Shown here one piece after another: positions 13,417-21,229 of a stretch of DNA of 36,954 nt (position 1 is the stretch's first letter; each line of letters begins with the position of its first letter). Under the pieces are notes generated by a model. It worked only from the letters and a program-made list of their open reading frames with translations, was not told where the DNA came from and did not search any database. Where the stretch lies: contig NYWC01000113.1 of assembly GCA_002684935.1 (NCBI GenBank), forward strand, positions 1 through 36,954, read 5' to 3'. A program made the position numbers and the translations under genes. This DNA comes from Gammaproteobacteria bacterium. GTDB lineage: Bacteria > Pseudomonadota > Gammaproteobacteria > Pseudomonadales > Pseudohongiellaceae.

Positions 13417-15112
13417 GCAAACATCTCTGCGCCAGTTTATTCCTGAGCCTACTACGTCATTGATGAGCGTAGAGGGCTTGTCTGGCTACACACAGCAGAA
13501 TCCTTTACCAGTTGATGAGAGGGACAGACAGGAAGCCGCAAGGGAGCTGAGCCGCAGAGGCATAACAGCGCAGGCTCCTGTGCCGTCCAATCAGAGCGTG
13601 ATGGCTGCGCCTACGTCATACAATCCGTTTAATCCTGCGTTTAGAGAGACCGCAAGATCAGCTCTAAATGACTTCTTTGGCGGTAGCAATATTGCAGGCA
13701 GAGAAGGTTATCGCACAGGCCAGCTAGTAGATACTGCGGTAGGAGCGATGGACTTTGCGCCTGCTCTTGGCGATGCAATGGGTGCAGGTGATCTGAGGCA
13801 GTCTATTGGCTCTGGTGATCTGATAGGTGCTGCTGTAGACACCACGGCTTTGGCTGCTGGAATGTTGCCAATTTTAGGAGACGCTGCTGCAAAAGGTATA
13901 AAGGCAAGTGAAACCAGCCTAAGAAGTTACATCGATGTCCCGACAAGAAGCGATTACGGGCCGGTAGTACAGACCGCTGAGGCTGGCAGGATTGTTGAAA
14001 CACCGCCCAGAGATTTTAGGAACGAAAAAGGTTACAGCACTAACCCGCTAATGGCTGCGACTGACTTACAGTCAAGACCAGAAAATATTGCAAAAGGATC
14101 GTATCGCGGTCTAGTAAACAGATACGAAACTGATCCAGACTTTGCAATGCGGGAACAGGCTCGACTGCTGGGCGGTAGATATACTCAGCCTGACAATTTG
14201 TTTATGCAATCTGCGACTTACGAAGACTTGCTAGGAAAGCCTCTGGTGATTTTGCCTGCTGACAAAACAATTTACGGAGAAGTTGATAGAATAGCTGGAA
14301 TCGACATTGATCCAGTGCTGGTAGAAGGAGGCCCGCAGCATTTAGACAGATATGGTAACTGGATGAGCATGGGCGGCGCTGCTAGAAGCAAGCAAGCTCA
14401 CGTTAATCGTGTGCGAGAAGAGACGCAGCAAGACCCAGTATTGATGTACACAGCAATGGCAAATCCCGGCTCTAATTTTTCTGTGCCGCCGTCTCAAATT
14501 GCTGTCAACATGATAAAGCAACAAGGTGATTTGACCAGAGATCAGGCTGTTATGCTGGACTCGGCTATTGCCAACTTAAATCCAAATAACAAAGACCTGA
14601 AAGGAATACCAGAAAGTTGGCCCGGTTATGAATCACCGGAGCAGCTATTGGAATGGCTGACAACAGATTCTCCTACTGCTTCAGCAGGAAACAAGCGTAA
14701 AGCCTTTATGGGAGATGCAATATTAAACAAACCAGCTTTTCAAAAATCAGGGTTCCCAATACCAAATGACATTTACTCTGTTGTCAATGAGCAAGAAATG
14801 ATGAATATGCCCAAAGGCATGAGCGGTGCTAGGGCTATGGTATCAACGGATATAAATCCATCTGACATGGTTGTTGATCCAACTCTGAATAGGTCTTACA
14901 ACACGATTATTCCGAGTCAAGGCGGAATTGCAATAACGGAACCAATGGTTCCTTATGATGTTATGTATCCTGATCCAATAGCGGCAAGAGCTGGCAGGCA
15001 TGACCCGTACAGGTCTTTTCAGACATCAGGATCGGCTCAAGATTATCAAATGGCTAATGAACAATGGCTGGAAGGTGTATATCGGAACTTAGAATCTCGT
15101 GGATTAAAATAG
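13409..15112 (+). CDS. Large protein of unknown function between portal and scaffold (567 aa)
   Basis: It is not a classical head gene. The N-terminal 110 residues are low-complexity and disordered-looking, with a hydrophobic glycine-rich stretch (about 120-160). Residues 270-350 (LVILPADKTIYGEVDRIAGI, VEGGPQHLDRYGNWMSMGGAARSKQ) resemble a domain seen in large polyvalent proteins of phages and mobile elements. That is a loose resemblance. Such proteins are often packaged and injected. The start is GTG 13409, overlapping the portal stop, with GAGG 10 bases upstream; TTG 13400 is an alternative. The last 59 bases overlap a minus-strand minigene. Confidence 0.7.
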   Translation: MAEQTSLRQFIPEPTTSLMSVEGLSGYTQQNPLPVDERDRQEAARELSRRGITAQAPVPSNQSVMAAPTSYNPFNPAFRETARSALNDFFGGSNIAGREGYRTGQLVDTAVGAMDFAPALGDAMGAGDLRQSIGSGDLIGAAVDTTALAAGMLPILGDAAAKGIKASETSLRSYIDVPTRSDYGPVVQTAEAGRIVETPPRDFRNEKGYSTNPLMAATDLQSRPENIAKGSYRGLVNRYETDPDFAMREQARLLGGRYTQPDNLFMQSATYEDLLGKPLVILPADKTIYGEVDRIAGIDIDPVLVEGGPQHLDRYGNWMSMGGAARSKQAHVNRVREETQQDPVLMYTAMANPGSNFSVPPSQIAVNMIKQQGDLTRDQAVMLDSAIANLNPNNKDLKGIPESWPGYESPEQLLEWLTTDSPTASAGNKRKAFMGDAILNKPAFQKSGFPIPNDIYSVVNEQEMMNMPKGMSGARAMVSTDINPSDMVVDPTLNRSYNTIIPSQGGIAITEPMVPYDVMYPDPIAARAGRHDPYRSFQTSGSAQDYQMANEQWLEGVYRNLESRGLK

Positions 15113-15221
15113 ATTCGTGTTCAGTAAAGCTGCCAGATTCGAATATCTCTTCTGCGGTTAAAATACCTTCAAAATCAAGGTGTCCAAAGCAGTCAAAATA
15201 CTTTTTAATTAAGTCATCCAT
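15054..15221 (-). CDS. Antisense minigene, acidic 55-residue protein, probably leaderless
   Basis: A minus-strand frame begins ATGGATGAC at 15221 and runs 55 codons to TAG at 15054. The product (MDDLIKKYFDCFGHLDFEG... ending LPAIVH) is acidic and has a protein-like, non-repetitive composition. The codons use the gap 15113-15221, which is otherwise unexplained. A promoter (TTAACA-N16-TATACT, 15228-15255) ends only six bases before the ATG, so the transcript would start at or next to the start codon; there is no Shine-Dalgarno. It is the only minus-strand gene inside the structural block. Family unknown. Confidence 0.5.
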   Translation of the reverse strand: MDDLIKKYFDCFGHLDFEGILTAEEIFESGSFTEHESILIHEILSSDIHLPAIVH

Positions 15222-15227
15222 TGAGTG

Positions 15228-15255
15228 AGTATAACAAAGTATACGAAAGTGTTAA
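15228..15255 (-). promoter_or_regulatory. Leftward promoter for antisense minigene
   Basis: On the minus strand: TTAACA (15250-15255), 16 bases, TATACT (15228-15233). A second TATACT lies at 15239-15244. GTGT at 15249 and GTGC at 15260, 11 bases apart on the plus strand, faintly echo the phased repeats of the early promoters. Confidence 0.5.
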
Positions 15256-15274
15256 ACAAGTGCATTTGCAATAA

Positions 15275-15305
15275 TTGCTTGCAAAAGCACAATATGTGGT
15301 ATAGT
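15275..15305 (+). promoter_or_regulatory. Rightward late promoter for scaffold and coat genes
   Basis: Extended -10, TGG-TATAGT (15297-15305), with TTGCAA (15279-15284, 15-base spacer) or TTGCTT (15275-15280, 19-base spacer) as a poor -35. An 11-base palindrome GCAATAATTGC lies at 15268-15278 just upstream. It stands in the only sizeable gap of the late region, before the highly expressed scaffold/coat pair, leaving a leader of about 70 bases. Confidence 0.6.
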
Positions 15306-15382
15306 TGGGATACAGCGAACTCCACGCTTACTTGGAGGCACGGAACGTCACCGTTTATTTGACGGCATTTATGGAAGGTAAG

Positions 15383-16189
15383 ATGGAACAGGAAGATATT
15401 GTCGATGAGGCTGAAATAGAGCTTGAAGACGTAGAAACCGAAGGTCAGGAAACTGGCTCCGAATCATCACCGGATACTGAGGAGGCTCAGGAAAAACAAA
15501 CCAAACCTGTCTTTGACGATAGGCAGCAAGAGGCGTTTGATAAAGCTATAGCTGAGAAAGTTTTCAAGCTCAGGGAAAAAGAGCGAGAAGCTGAAGAGCT
15601 AAAACAGCGTTTATCAAGCCTTGAGCAGCAAATGCCAAAGCAGGAAAGGCCAAACGTGCCGAAGGAGCCGGACCCGTATGCCCTGAGTGATCAGGAGTAT
15701 CAGCAACAGCTCCGAATGCGCGATGAAGCCATAGCTAGACAGGCTGCATTTGATGCACAGCAGCGCTTCCAACAACAGGAAGCACAGCGTTTGCAACAAG
15801 AGCAGGCAATGAAACAGCAGGAGGCTTTGAACGAGAAGGTATCTACCTACTCGCAGCGAGCTGTCCAGCTTGGCATTACTAATGAAGAGTTACAGGCAGC
15901 GGGTAATTCCGTTGCTGCGTTTGGCATCTCGGATGATGTAGTCAACTATATTTTAGAGGACGATCTGGGACCAGCTATAACAAAGTACCTCAGTCAGAAC
16001 GTAACCGAGCTAGACACCATCCGGTCTATGAGTCCGGCGCAAGCTGCGGTGAGGATAGCAACTCATGTACGAGAAAAGGCTGCTGCATTGAAACCTAAAG
16101 TAAATGCCGCTCCTGATCCGGTTAATCAGCCAGCAAAAGCTGGTGTTGCGCCTAAAGCGCGAGGACCGAAAGGAGCAATGTTTGAATGA
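15383..16189 (+). CDS. Scaffolding protein (268 aa)
   Basis: It directs coat assembly into procapsids and then leaves. Typical scaffold composition: a very acidic N-terminus (residues 1-45), a long Glu/Gln/Lys coiled coil (about 50-165), a small folded part, and a basic C-terminal tail (KARGPKGAMFE), the region that contacts coat protein in P22. Its position directly before the coat gene is decisive. ATG 15383 has GGAAGG four bases upstream; ATG 15371 in the same frame has no ribosome site, and the frame's extension to 15305 overlaps the promoter. Confidence 0.85.
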   Translation: MEQEDIVDEAEIELEDVETEGQETGSESSPDTEEAQEKQTKPVFDDRQQEAFDKAIAEKVFKLREKEREAEELKQRLSSLEQQMPKQERPNVPKEPDPYALSDQEYQQQLRMRDEAIARQAAFDAQQRFQQQEAQRLQQEQAMKQQEALNEKVSTYSQRAVQLGITNEELQAAGNSVAAFGISDDVVNYILEDDLGPAITKYLSQNVTELDTIRSMSPAQAAVRIATHVREKAAALKPKVNAAPDPVNQPAKAGVAPKARGPKGAMFE

Positions 16190-16205
16190 ATGAGGTGATC
16201 CGAAA

Positions 16206-17477
16206 ATGGCTAATAATCTTAATAGCAATATTACCCGGAAAGTGGCCCGTGTCTTTTTAGAGGCATTCGAGTCCAGCCGGGTTGTAACAAAGACCGTTGA
16301 CACTCAACTCCTGAGTGGCAAATTCAACCCATCAAGTGGTAGCAATGTAGACTTCAAGCGTCCACATGACTACAACTCCATCCGTACTTCTGGCGGTAAT
16401 ATTTCATCCGCTACAAAGTCAGACATCATTGCTGGTAAAGCAACTGGTACTGTACAGAACTACTTCACCGTAGCCACTGAGTGGGGAAACGTCGAAGAGG
16501 CTCTGGAACTCGACCAGTTGGAGCAAATCCTTAACCCAATGGCACGACGAATCGTAACCGATTTGGAGATTGACCTTGCGAGCTTTATGCTCAAGAACGC
16601 ATCTTTAAAGTATGGTGCTCACGGTCAGGCTGTTGATGCTTGGGGAGATGTAGCTGGTGCTGGTGCACTGATGGATTCTATCGGCGTACCTGCTGCTGCA
16701 GAACGCTACTACCTGATGAATCCTTTTACTACTAGCGCACTTGCTAACATCCAGCAAGGTCTGAACGCATCAGATCAGTTGGTTCGTACCGCTTGGGAGA
16801 ATGCACAAATCTCTCAGAACTTTGGCGGTCTGCGAGCGCTGACATCTAACGCTCTGTCCAGCTTTACTGCTGGCACTGGCGCTGACCGTGCGGGTACTCT
16901 GTCTGCGGCTCCTGACGCAACTTATGTCACAGCTAAAGACACTATGACTCAGACTATCGCCGTTACTGCTCTCCAAGCAAATATGGTAGTTAAGGCTGGT
17001 GATATGATCACAATCGCTGATGTGAACCGTCTGAACCTAGACACTCGCACAGCTATGATTGACGCTGCTGGCGCTAACGTGCCGTGGACAGGCGTTGTAA
17101 CTGCTGACGTTACTCTTAACGGTAGTGGTGCTGGCAACCTTGTTGTTGCTGGTCCTGCGATCTATGAGGCCAATGGTCAGTACAACACTGTAGACGCTGC
17201 ACCTGCTAACGGTGCTGTAGTTACCGTTCTTAGTGCTTCAGCTACTCTGTACCAACCAAACTTGTTCTTCACTAAGCAAGCATTTGGAATGGGTACTGTG
17301 AAACTGCCTAAGCTCTACTCTACTGACACTATTGCTACTACCGAAGACGGTATGAGCATTCGAGTTAGTAAGTACGCAGATGGTGATGCCAACACCCAGA
17401 AGATTCGTTTTGACTTGTTGCCTGCATACGCAACATTCAATCCGTTTATGGCTGGTCAAGGCTTCGGCGTAGCATAA
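16206..17477 (+). CDS. Major capsid (coat) protein, P22 gp5-like (423 aa)
   Basis: Builds the icosahedral shell. The length equals that of P22 coat (430 residues). The layout matches the P22-type HK97 fold with an inserted domain: the N-terminal arm, a DLEIDLASFMLKNA-type spine helix region (about 118-132), an YYLMNPFTTSALANI strand, the beta-rich insertion (about 240-330) and a C-terminal KIRFDLLPAYATFNPFMA segment. Good GAGGTGAT ribosome site 16 bases after scaffold. A strong hairpin terminator directly follows at 17493. Confidence 0.9.
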   Translation: MANNLNSNITRKVARVFLEAFESSRVVTKTVDTQLLSGKFNPSSGSNVDFKRPHDYNSIRTSGGNISSATKSDIIAGKATGTVQNYFTVATEWGNVEEALELDQLEQILNPMARRIVTDLEIDLASFMLKNASLKYGAHGQAVDAWGDVAGAGALMDSIGVPAAAERYYLMNPFTTSALANIQQGLNASDQLVRTAWENAQISQNFGGLRALTSNALSSFTAGTGADRAGTLSAAPDATYVTAKDTMTQTIAVTALQANMVVKAGDMITIADVNRLNLDTRTAMIDAAGANVPWTGVVTADVTLNGSGAGNLVVAGPAIYEANGQYNTVDAAPANGAVVTVLSASATLYQPNLFFTKQAFGMGTVKLPKLYSTDTIATTEDGMSIRVSKYADGDANTQKIRFDLLPAYATFNPFMAGQGFGVA

Positions 17478-17492
17478 TCCCTTGAGACGTTA

Positions 17493-17527
17493 TGGGAGCT
17501 GTTTAGTATTCGGCTCCCAATTTTTTT
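17493..17527 (+). terminator. Strong intrinsic terminator or attenuator after coat gene
   Basis: A 9-bp stem (17493-17501 with 17511-17519, core GGGAGC/GCTCCC, one G-U), 9-base loop, then seven T's (17521-17527). The start codon of the next gene is the base triplet immediately after the T run, so termination here removes all downstream message and readthrough sets the level of the tail genes. Confidence 0.9.
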
Positions 17528-17803
17528 ATGGCTAAACCGAGAAAAGGCAAAGCTAAAGTTAAGGTCACCAAAAGCGGTAAGCGAGTCTCCTACGGGCAGG
17601 CTGGCGAAGCCAAAGGAGGTGGTCCGAGAGTCAAGCCGGGTACAAGTAAGGGTGATTCCTATTGTGCTCGGTCTCTTGGCATCAAGAAAAGATTGCCAAA
17701 AGAAAAGCAAAACGATCCCAATACTCCTAACAACTTGAGCCGCAAGCGCTGGAAATGCAAGGGCGCTAAGTCGATGAAAAGCAAGGGTGCTAAGTATGAG
17801 TGA
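17528..17803 (+). CDS. Small basic protein (91 aa)
   Basis: A strongly basic protein (Lys/Arg/Gly-rich throughout) with a recognisable conserved block, SYCARSLGIKKRLPKE and NDPNTPNNLSRKRWKCKG (about residues 48-82). This block recurs in small proteins next to capsid genes of environmental phages, where its function is not established. The charge suggests nucleic-acid or capsid-lumen contact. Its ATG abuts the T run of the coat terminator and has no Shine-Dalgarno, implying weak or unusual initiation. It overlaps the next gene by 8 bases. Confidence 0.75.
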   Translation: MAKPRKGKAKVKVTKSGKRVSYGQAGEAKGGGPRVKPGTSKGDSYCARSLGIKKRLPKEKQNDPNTPNNLSRKRWKCKGAKSMKSKGAKYE

Positions 17804-17972
17804 CGGTCTATATTCCAATATCCACAAGAAGCGGAAAAGGATAAAGCGGCAAAAAGCTCAGGGCAGAACACCTGAGCGCATGAGATCGCCGGGAAGCGCT
17901 GGAGCGCCTACTGCTGGCGCATTCCGACAGAGTGCGCGTACTGCTAAGAAGAAAAAACCAACATTTGAATAG
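17796..17972 (+). CDS. Small basic protein (58 aa)
   Basis: Contains the conserved GLYSNIHKKRKRIKRQ ... ERMRSPGSAGAPTAGAF ... ARTAKKK pattern often seen in tiny phage proteins between capsid and tail genes; the role is not established. It is highly basic and probably unstructured alone. I start it at ATG 17796, overlapping the preceding stop; a GTG at 17787 in frame is an alternative. It is followed after 9 bases by a 12-codon microORF with a perfect ribosome site. Confidence 0.72.
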   Translation: MSDGLYSNIHKKRKRIKRQKAQGRTPERMRSPGSAGAPTAGAFRQSARTAKKKKPTFE

Positions 17973-17981
17973 GAGGCAAAA

Positions 17982-18020
17982 ATGCCAAACAAAAAAGGCA
18001 AAAAGAAAAAACCATACTAA
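17982..18020 (+). CDS. Candidate 12-residue lysine-rich microprotein
   Basis: ATG to TAA encodes MPNKKGKKKKPY. It has the best Shine-Dalgarno seen in the window, AGGAGG at 17971-17976, five bases before the ATG, and fills the exact space between two genes. Seven of twelve residues are Lys or basic-flanking Lys runs, like the tail of the preceding protein (KKKKPTFE). It may be a true micropeptide or a translated spacer that couples the neighbours; length alone prevents a firm call. Confidence 0.5.
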   Translation: MPNKKGKKKKPY

Positions 18021-18036
18021 GCGCGGAGAGTGACAA

Positions 18037-18225
18037 ATGGCTAAAGGTGTATCGCATTATACAAGGAGCGGCAAACTACACTCTGGTGAAATGCACAAGA
18101 TGGAAGATGGGACGTTGCACACTGGCAAATCGCATACAAAATCTAGCGTTCAACTATTTCACTTAGGCGAATTGTCCAAGTCTGTGCAAAAACGTATAAA
18201 GCAAAAAGGAATGAATTTCGAATAA
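18037..18225 (+). CDS. Small protein between coat and tail genes (62 aa)
   Basis: Begins MAKGVSHYTRSGKLHSGEMHKM and repeats a GxLHxGxxH pattern (residues 12-33), giving several histidines that could bind metal. The C-terminus is a basic helix ending MNFE. Proteins with this HYT-x-x-GKLH signature occur beside capsid genes in related environmental phages; their function is not known to me. The ribosome site is GGAGAG, 7 bases before the ATG; its stop overlaps the gp4-like start (TAATG). Confidence 0.72.
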   Translation: MAKGVSHYTRSGKLHSGEMHKMEDGTLHTGKSHTKSSVQLFHLGELSKSVQKRIKQKGMNFE

Positions 18226-18707
18226 TGGCTACTGTGGCGCAGGTTGCAAAGGCATCCTTACAAAGAATTCTAGTGCAGGCCAGTGAGGCACCGCTGCAGC
18301 CTGATGAGTATAGTGATTTCATATTTTCTATGAATAACTACATGACAGAGCTAGATGCTCAGGGTATCCAGTTAGGGTACACAGAGGTATCTGACTTAGG
18401 TGATGACGTAACGATTCCTACAGGCGCCCTGAGAGGCTTGATTGCTAATATGGCTATAGAGGTTGCGCCTGACTATAACGGCGTGATCTCTCAAGGTCTG
18501 GTGAAGGCTGCGCGGGATGGTTTTAACACAATGCGCCTGTTAGGGCAGACATTAGGTAAGAGCAAGAATCCTGCAACACTGCCGATTGGCTCAGGCAACG
18601 AAGATACGCTGTTTGGCTTTCCCGGACATTTTTACCCAGAGTCTGAAGAAGAAATATTGGCCGAATCTACTGGCGCGATAGGATTGGAGCTGAATACAAA
18701 TGGTTGA
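18225..18707 (+). CDS. P22 gp4-like tail accessory factor (head completion, 160 aa)
   Basis: After packaging, gp4 binds under the portal and seals the head, forming the platform for gp10. The size equals P22 gp4 (166). The pattern of helices fits the family: ASLQRILV, a DEYSDFIFSMNNYMTELDAQGIQLGYT block, IPTGALRGLIANMAIEVAPDYN and an Ala-rich third helix (GLVKAARDGFNTMR). The gp10-like gene follows one gene later, as expected. It overlaps the downstream structural gene by 8 bases. Confidence 0.82.
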   Translation: MATVAQVAKASLQRILVQASEAPLQPDEYSDFIFSMNNYMTELDAQGIQLGYTEVSDLGDDVTIPTGALRGLIANMAIEVAPDYNGVISQGLVKAARDGFNTMRLLGQTLGKSKNPATLPIGSGNEDTLFGFPGHFYPESEEEILAESTGAIGLELNTNG

Positions 18708-19545
18708 TAGATCGCAGGGCAGGAAAAAATCAGATTTTGTTGCGAAGACTTCGGTAGACGCTGGCGCGTTTATGGATTATTTCGTAAACGGCACAAACTA
18801 CAAGATCACATACGCTAACTTTGTGGGAGGTCTCGGTGTTACAGGATCTATCACTCAAACTGGTGCGGCTACTGGGATTGCAGTCTTAGACATAGATGGA
18901 TCAGTAAACAAGATTAGAAATATCGAGAGCGGTGCTGGGATATTGGCTAGCGTATCTTCCCAAAACGGTGTAGAGCTAAAGCATAACTTTTCCGCTGATT
19001 CTACTGGTAGACCTCTGCTCCTAAACACTACTGACGCTACTCCTGATATAGCCAGTATTGTTGGTGGTGATGGGATAACCGCTACTTCAACAAGTAACTA
19101 CGTCACGTTATCAGCAGATGCTCTGCCGTATGCTCAGGTGCATATTCAGGGTAACTCTAACGCAACGACCATTGGAACGGCAGGAACGCCAGTTAAAGCC
19201 GCAGGCACGTTTACGGTGGGTATACAGTCAGGTTTTACCGGAGATACTACTGGCAAGATTGTCTACAACGGAACAACGACTAGAGTAGTTGCTGTCCACG
19301 TTACCGCTACTATTAAGCCTGCGTCTGCAAACAATCAAGACTTGTTTATACAGATTGCCAAGAATGGCACGGTAGAGGCTGGATCTAAAATCGTTAGAGA
19401 AGTAGACACGGCGCAAACAGCAAACTGCTCTACGTTTTTCAATGTGTCCTTAGCTCAAAATGATTACGTTGAATTGTATGTTGGTAACGCGACCAGCACA
19501 GATAATGTGGTAGTTACTGATGCAATTCTTGGATTAGTTAATTAA
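18700..19545 (+). CDS. Virion structural protein with C-terminal jelly-roll-like domain (281 aa)
   Basis: A beta-rich protein, nearly free of helices. The N-terminus (GTNYKITYANFVGGLGVTGSI) and the middle repeat-like strands lead into a C-terminal domain (about 140-281). That domain has the pattern GTPVKAAGTFTVG, GKIVYNGTTTRVVAVHVTATIK, IAKNGTVEAGSKIVRE and NDYVELYVGN, the C1q/TNF-like jelly-roll arrangement found in phage minor head or fibre proteins. Likely a trimeric decoration, head fibre or tail plug component. Its position between the gp4-like and gp10-like genes supports a virion role. Confidence 0.7.
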   Translation: MVDRSQGRKKSDFVAKTSVDAGAFMDYFVNGTNYKITYANFVGGLGVTGSITQTGAATGIAVLDIDGSVNKIRNIESGAGILASVSSQNGVELKHNFSADSTGRPLLLNTTDATPDIASIVGGDGITATSTSNYVTLSADALPYAQVHIQGNSNATTIGTAGTPVKAAGTFTVGIQSGFTGDTTGKIVYNGTTTRVVAVHVTATIKPASANNQDLFIQIAKNGTVEAGSKIVREVDTAQTANCSTFFNVSLAQNDYVELYVGNATSTDNVVVTDAILGLVN

Positions 19546-20972
19546 TGCCAAAAGTCATCCTGCCAATAGCTAACGGGTACTATGAGAGCGATTCTCTGCC
19601 GATATCAGCGCAGGAATGCACTAACTTATACCCAAACATAGCTCAGGCTCCTGCGTTGAATCAGGAGACTCTCTTCGGCACTCCCGGACTTACTCAGGTT
19701 GCTAGCGCAAGTGAATTAGATAACTGTCGTGGCGCACATGAGATGAATGGTGTGCCTTACTTTCTGATCGGCAGTCACCTGTACAGTATGGCAGAGGACT
19801 ACACTCTTACGACAAGAAGCAATGTGGCGATAGGTGGTAGTGGCAGGGTGTCAATGGCTGACAACGGAACGCAGTTATTACTGTTGGTTCCGGGCGGTGC
19901 TGGATACATCTACAATCACGTTGCTAATACTTTTGCCCAGATTACTGATTCTGATTTCACGGCTAACGGTAATCCGCAGCAGGTTGTGTTTATTGACGGG
20001 TTTTTCTGCCTCACTACTGACACCAAGAAGTTTATTGTAAGCGCACTGAATGATGGTTTGGCGTATAACGCGCTAGACTTCGGCACTGCAGAGTCGGACC
20101 CAGATGAAATTGTTGCTCCGATAGTCTTCAAAAACCAGCTATTTATCGGCGGTTCGCAGACGATAGAAGCATTTCAGAACATTGGCGGCGCTGACTTTCC
20201 GTTTCAGCGCACTGGTTTGTTCCTAAGTAAAGGTATATCGAGCCCGTTTAGCATTCAGTCTATCCAAGATACGTTTGTGTTTGTTGGTGCTGGTGCGAAT
20301 GAGTCGCCTGCGATCTGGGCGCTAAATGGTAACAGTGTAGCCAAGATATCTACCACTGCGATAGACAAAGAGCTAAGTGCTCTTACTGAGGCCCAGATAC
20401 TTGATATATATAGCTGGGCATACGCAGAAAAAGGTGCGTATTTTGTTGGCTTTGCGCTACCCGGCACTACGTTGGTTTATGACACGATCAGCAAGCGATG
20501 GCATGAAAGGAAGTCATTTGTTGATGGCGCTCTAGGTGCGTATCGGGTAAACGCTTTAGTCCGTGCATACAATCAATTGTGGGCTGGCGATCTGGTAGAT
20601 GGAAGGGTTGGCCTGTTAGGCCAGAATGTGTACACAGAATATAACACTGAGATTCGCAGAACTATCGTAACTCAGCCGTTTCAAAGCAATATGCAGTCGT
20701 TTGTCCTGCCAGAGCTAGAGCTTACAGTTGAAAGCGGTGTAGGTAATTCGTCTGCTGTGGACCCGAAAGTGGGATTAGAGCGGTCTGTAGATGGTAAAAT
20801 ATGGTCAGATGCTAGATACCGCAGCATTGGTAAGGTTGGCGAGTACAACCGTAGGGTGATATGGAATCGCAACGGCAGGGCTTCGCGGTTTGAGCTGTTT
20901 AGATTTACGATGAGTGAGCCTGTAAAGCCAGTATTTATACAGATGACTGCTGACATTGTGGCAACGCAATGA
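19545..20972 (+). CDS. P22 gp10-like tail accessory / packaged-DNA stabilisation protein (475 aa)
   Basis: Forms the ring after gp4 that closes the portal channel and carries the tailspikes or needle. The length is the same as P22 gp10 (472). Recognisable stretches: NLYPNIAQAP near the N-terminus with FGTPGLTQV, GSGRVSMADNG (about 97-107), a TTLVYDTISKRWHERKSF propeller-like strand (about 310-327) and the C-terminal GEYNRRVIWNRNGRASRFELFRF. All are in the order of gp10. The start overlaps the previous stop by one base (TAATG). Confidence 0.88.
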   Translation: MPKVILPIANGYYESDSLPISAQECTNLYPNIAQAPALNQETLFGTPGLTQVASASELDNCRGAHEMNGVPYFLIGSHLYSMAEDYTLTTRSNVAIGGSGRVSMADNGTQLLLLVPGGAGYIYNHVANTFAQITDSDFTANGNPQQVVFIDGFFCLTTDTKKFIVSALNDGLAYNALDFGTAESDPDEIVAPIVFKNQLFIGGSQTIEAFQNIGGADFPFQRTGLFLSKGISSPFSIQSIQDTFVFVGAGANESPAIWALNGNSVAKISTTAIDKELSALTEAQILDIYSWAYAEKGAYFVGFALPGTTLVYDTISKRWHERKSFVDGALGAYRVNALVRAYNQLWAGDLVDGRVGLLGQNVYTEYNTEIRRTIVTQPFQSNMQSFVLPELELTVESGVGNSSAVDPKVGLERSVDGKIWSDARYRSIGKVGEYNRRVIWNRNGRASRFELFRFTMSEPVKPVFIQMTADIVATQ

Positions 20973-21220
20973 GCTATAAGCTAAACGCGGCTCAGCCGAT
21001 AGTTGATGCTAATGGCACGATGGAGCAGCCATTCAGGCAGTTTACGCAGGAAGCGGCTTTATCTATACCGATAACAGGTGCAGGAAGCCCAGAGGGTGTA
21101 GTTGAAGCGGTACAGTTTAGTTTATATCTCGACACCACTGGAAGCGCGGGATCAATTCAATATAGAAAGATGCAGCCAGAGATCGGTGGTGACCGAAGCA
21201 AGGGTTGGATAGCGGTTTAG
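20969..21220 (+). CDS. Small virion-region protein (83 aa)
   Basis: The function is unknown. It overlaps the gp10-like gene (ATGA) and precedes the ejection-protein block. The sequence is beta-like, with a conserved-looking EQPFRQFTQEAALSIPITGAGSPEGVVEA core. No membrane or signal segment. A small tail-tip or adaptor component is likely from position alone; P22 encodes its needle (gp26) at this point, but no coiled coil is visible here. Confidence 0.65.
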   Translation: MSYKLNAAQPIVDANGTMEQPFRQFTQEAALSIPITGAGSPEGVVEAVQFSLYLDTTGSAGSIQYRKMQPEIGGDRSKGWIAV

Positions 21221-21229
21221 GAGAATATT

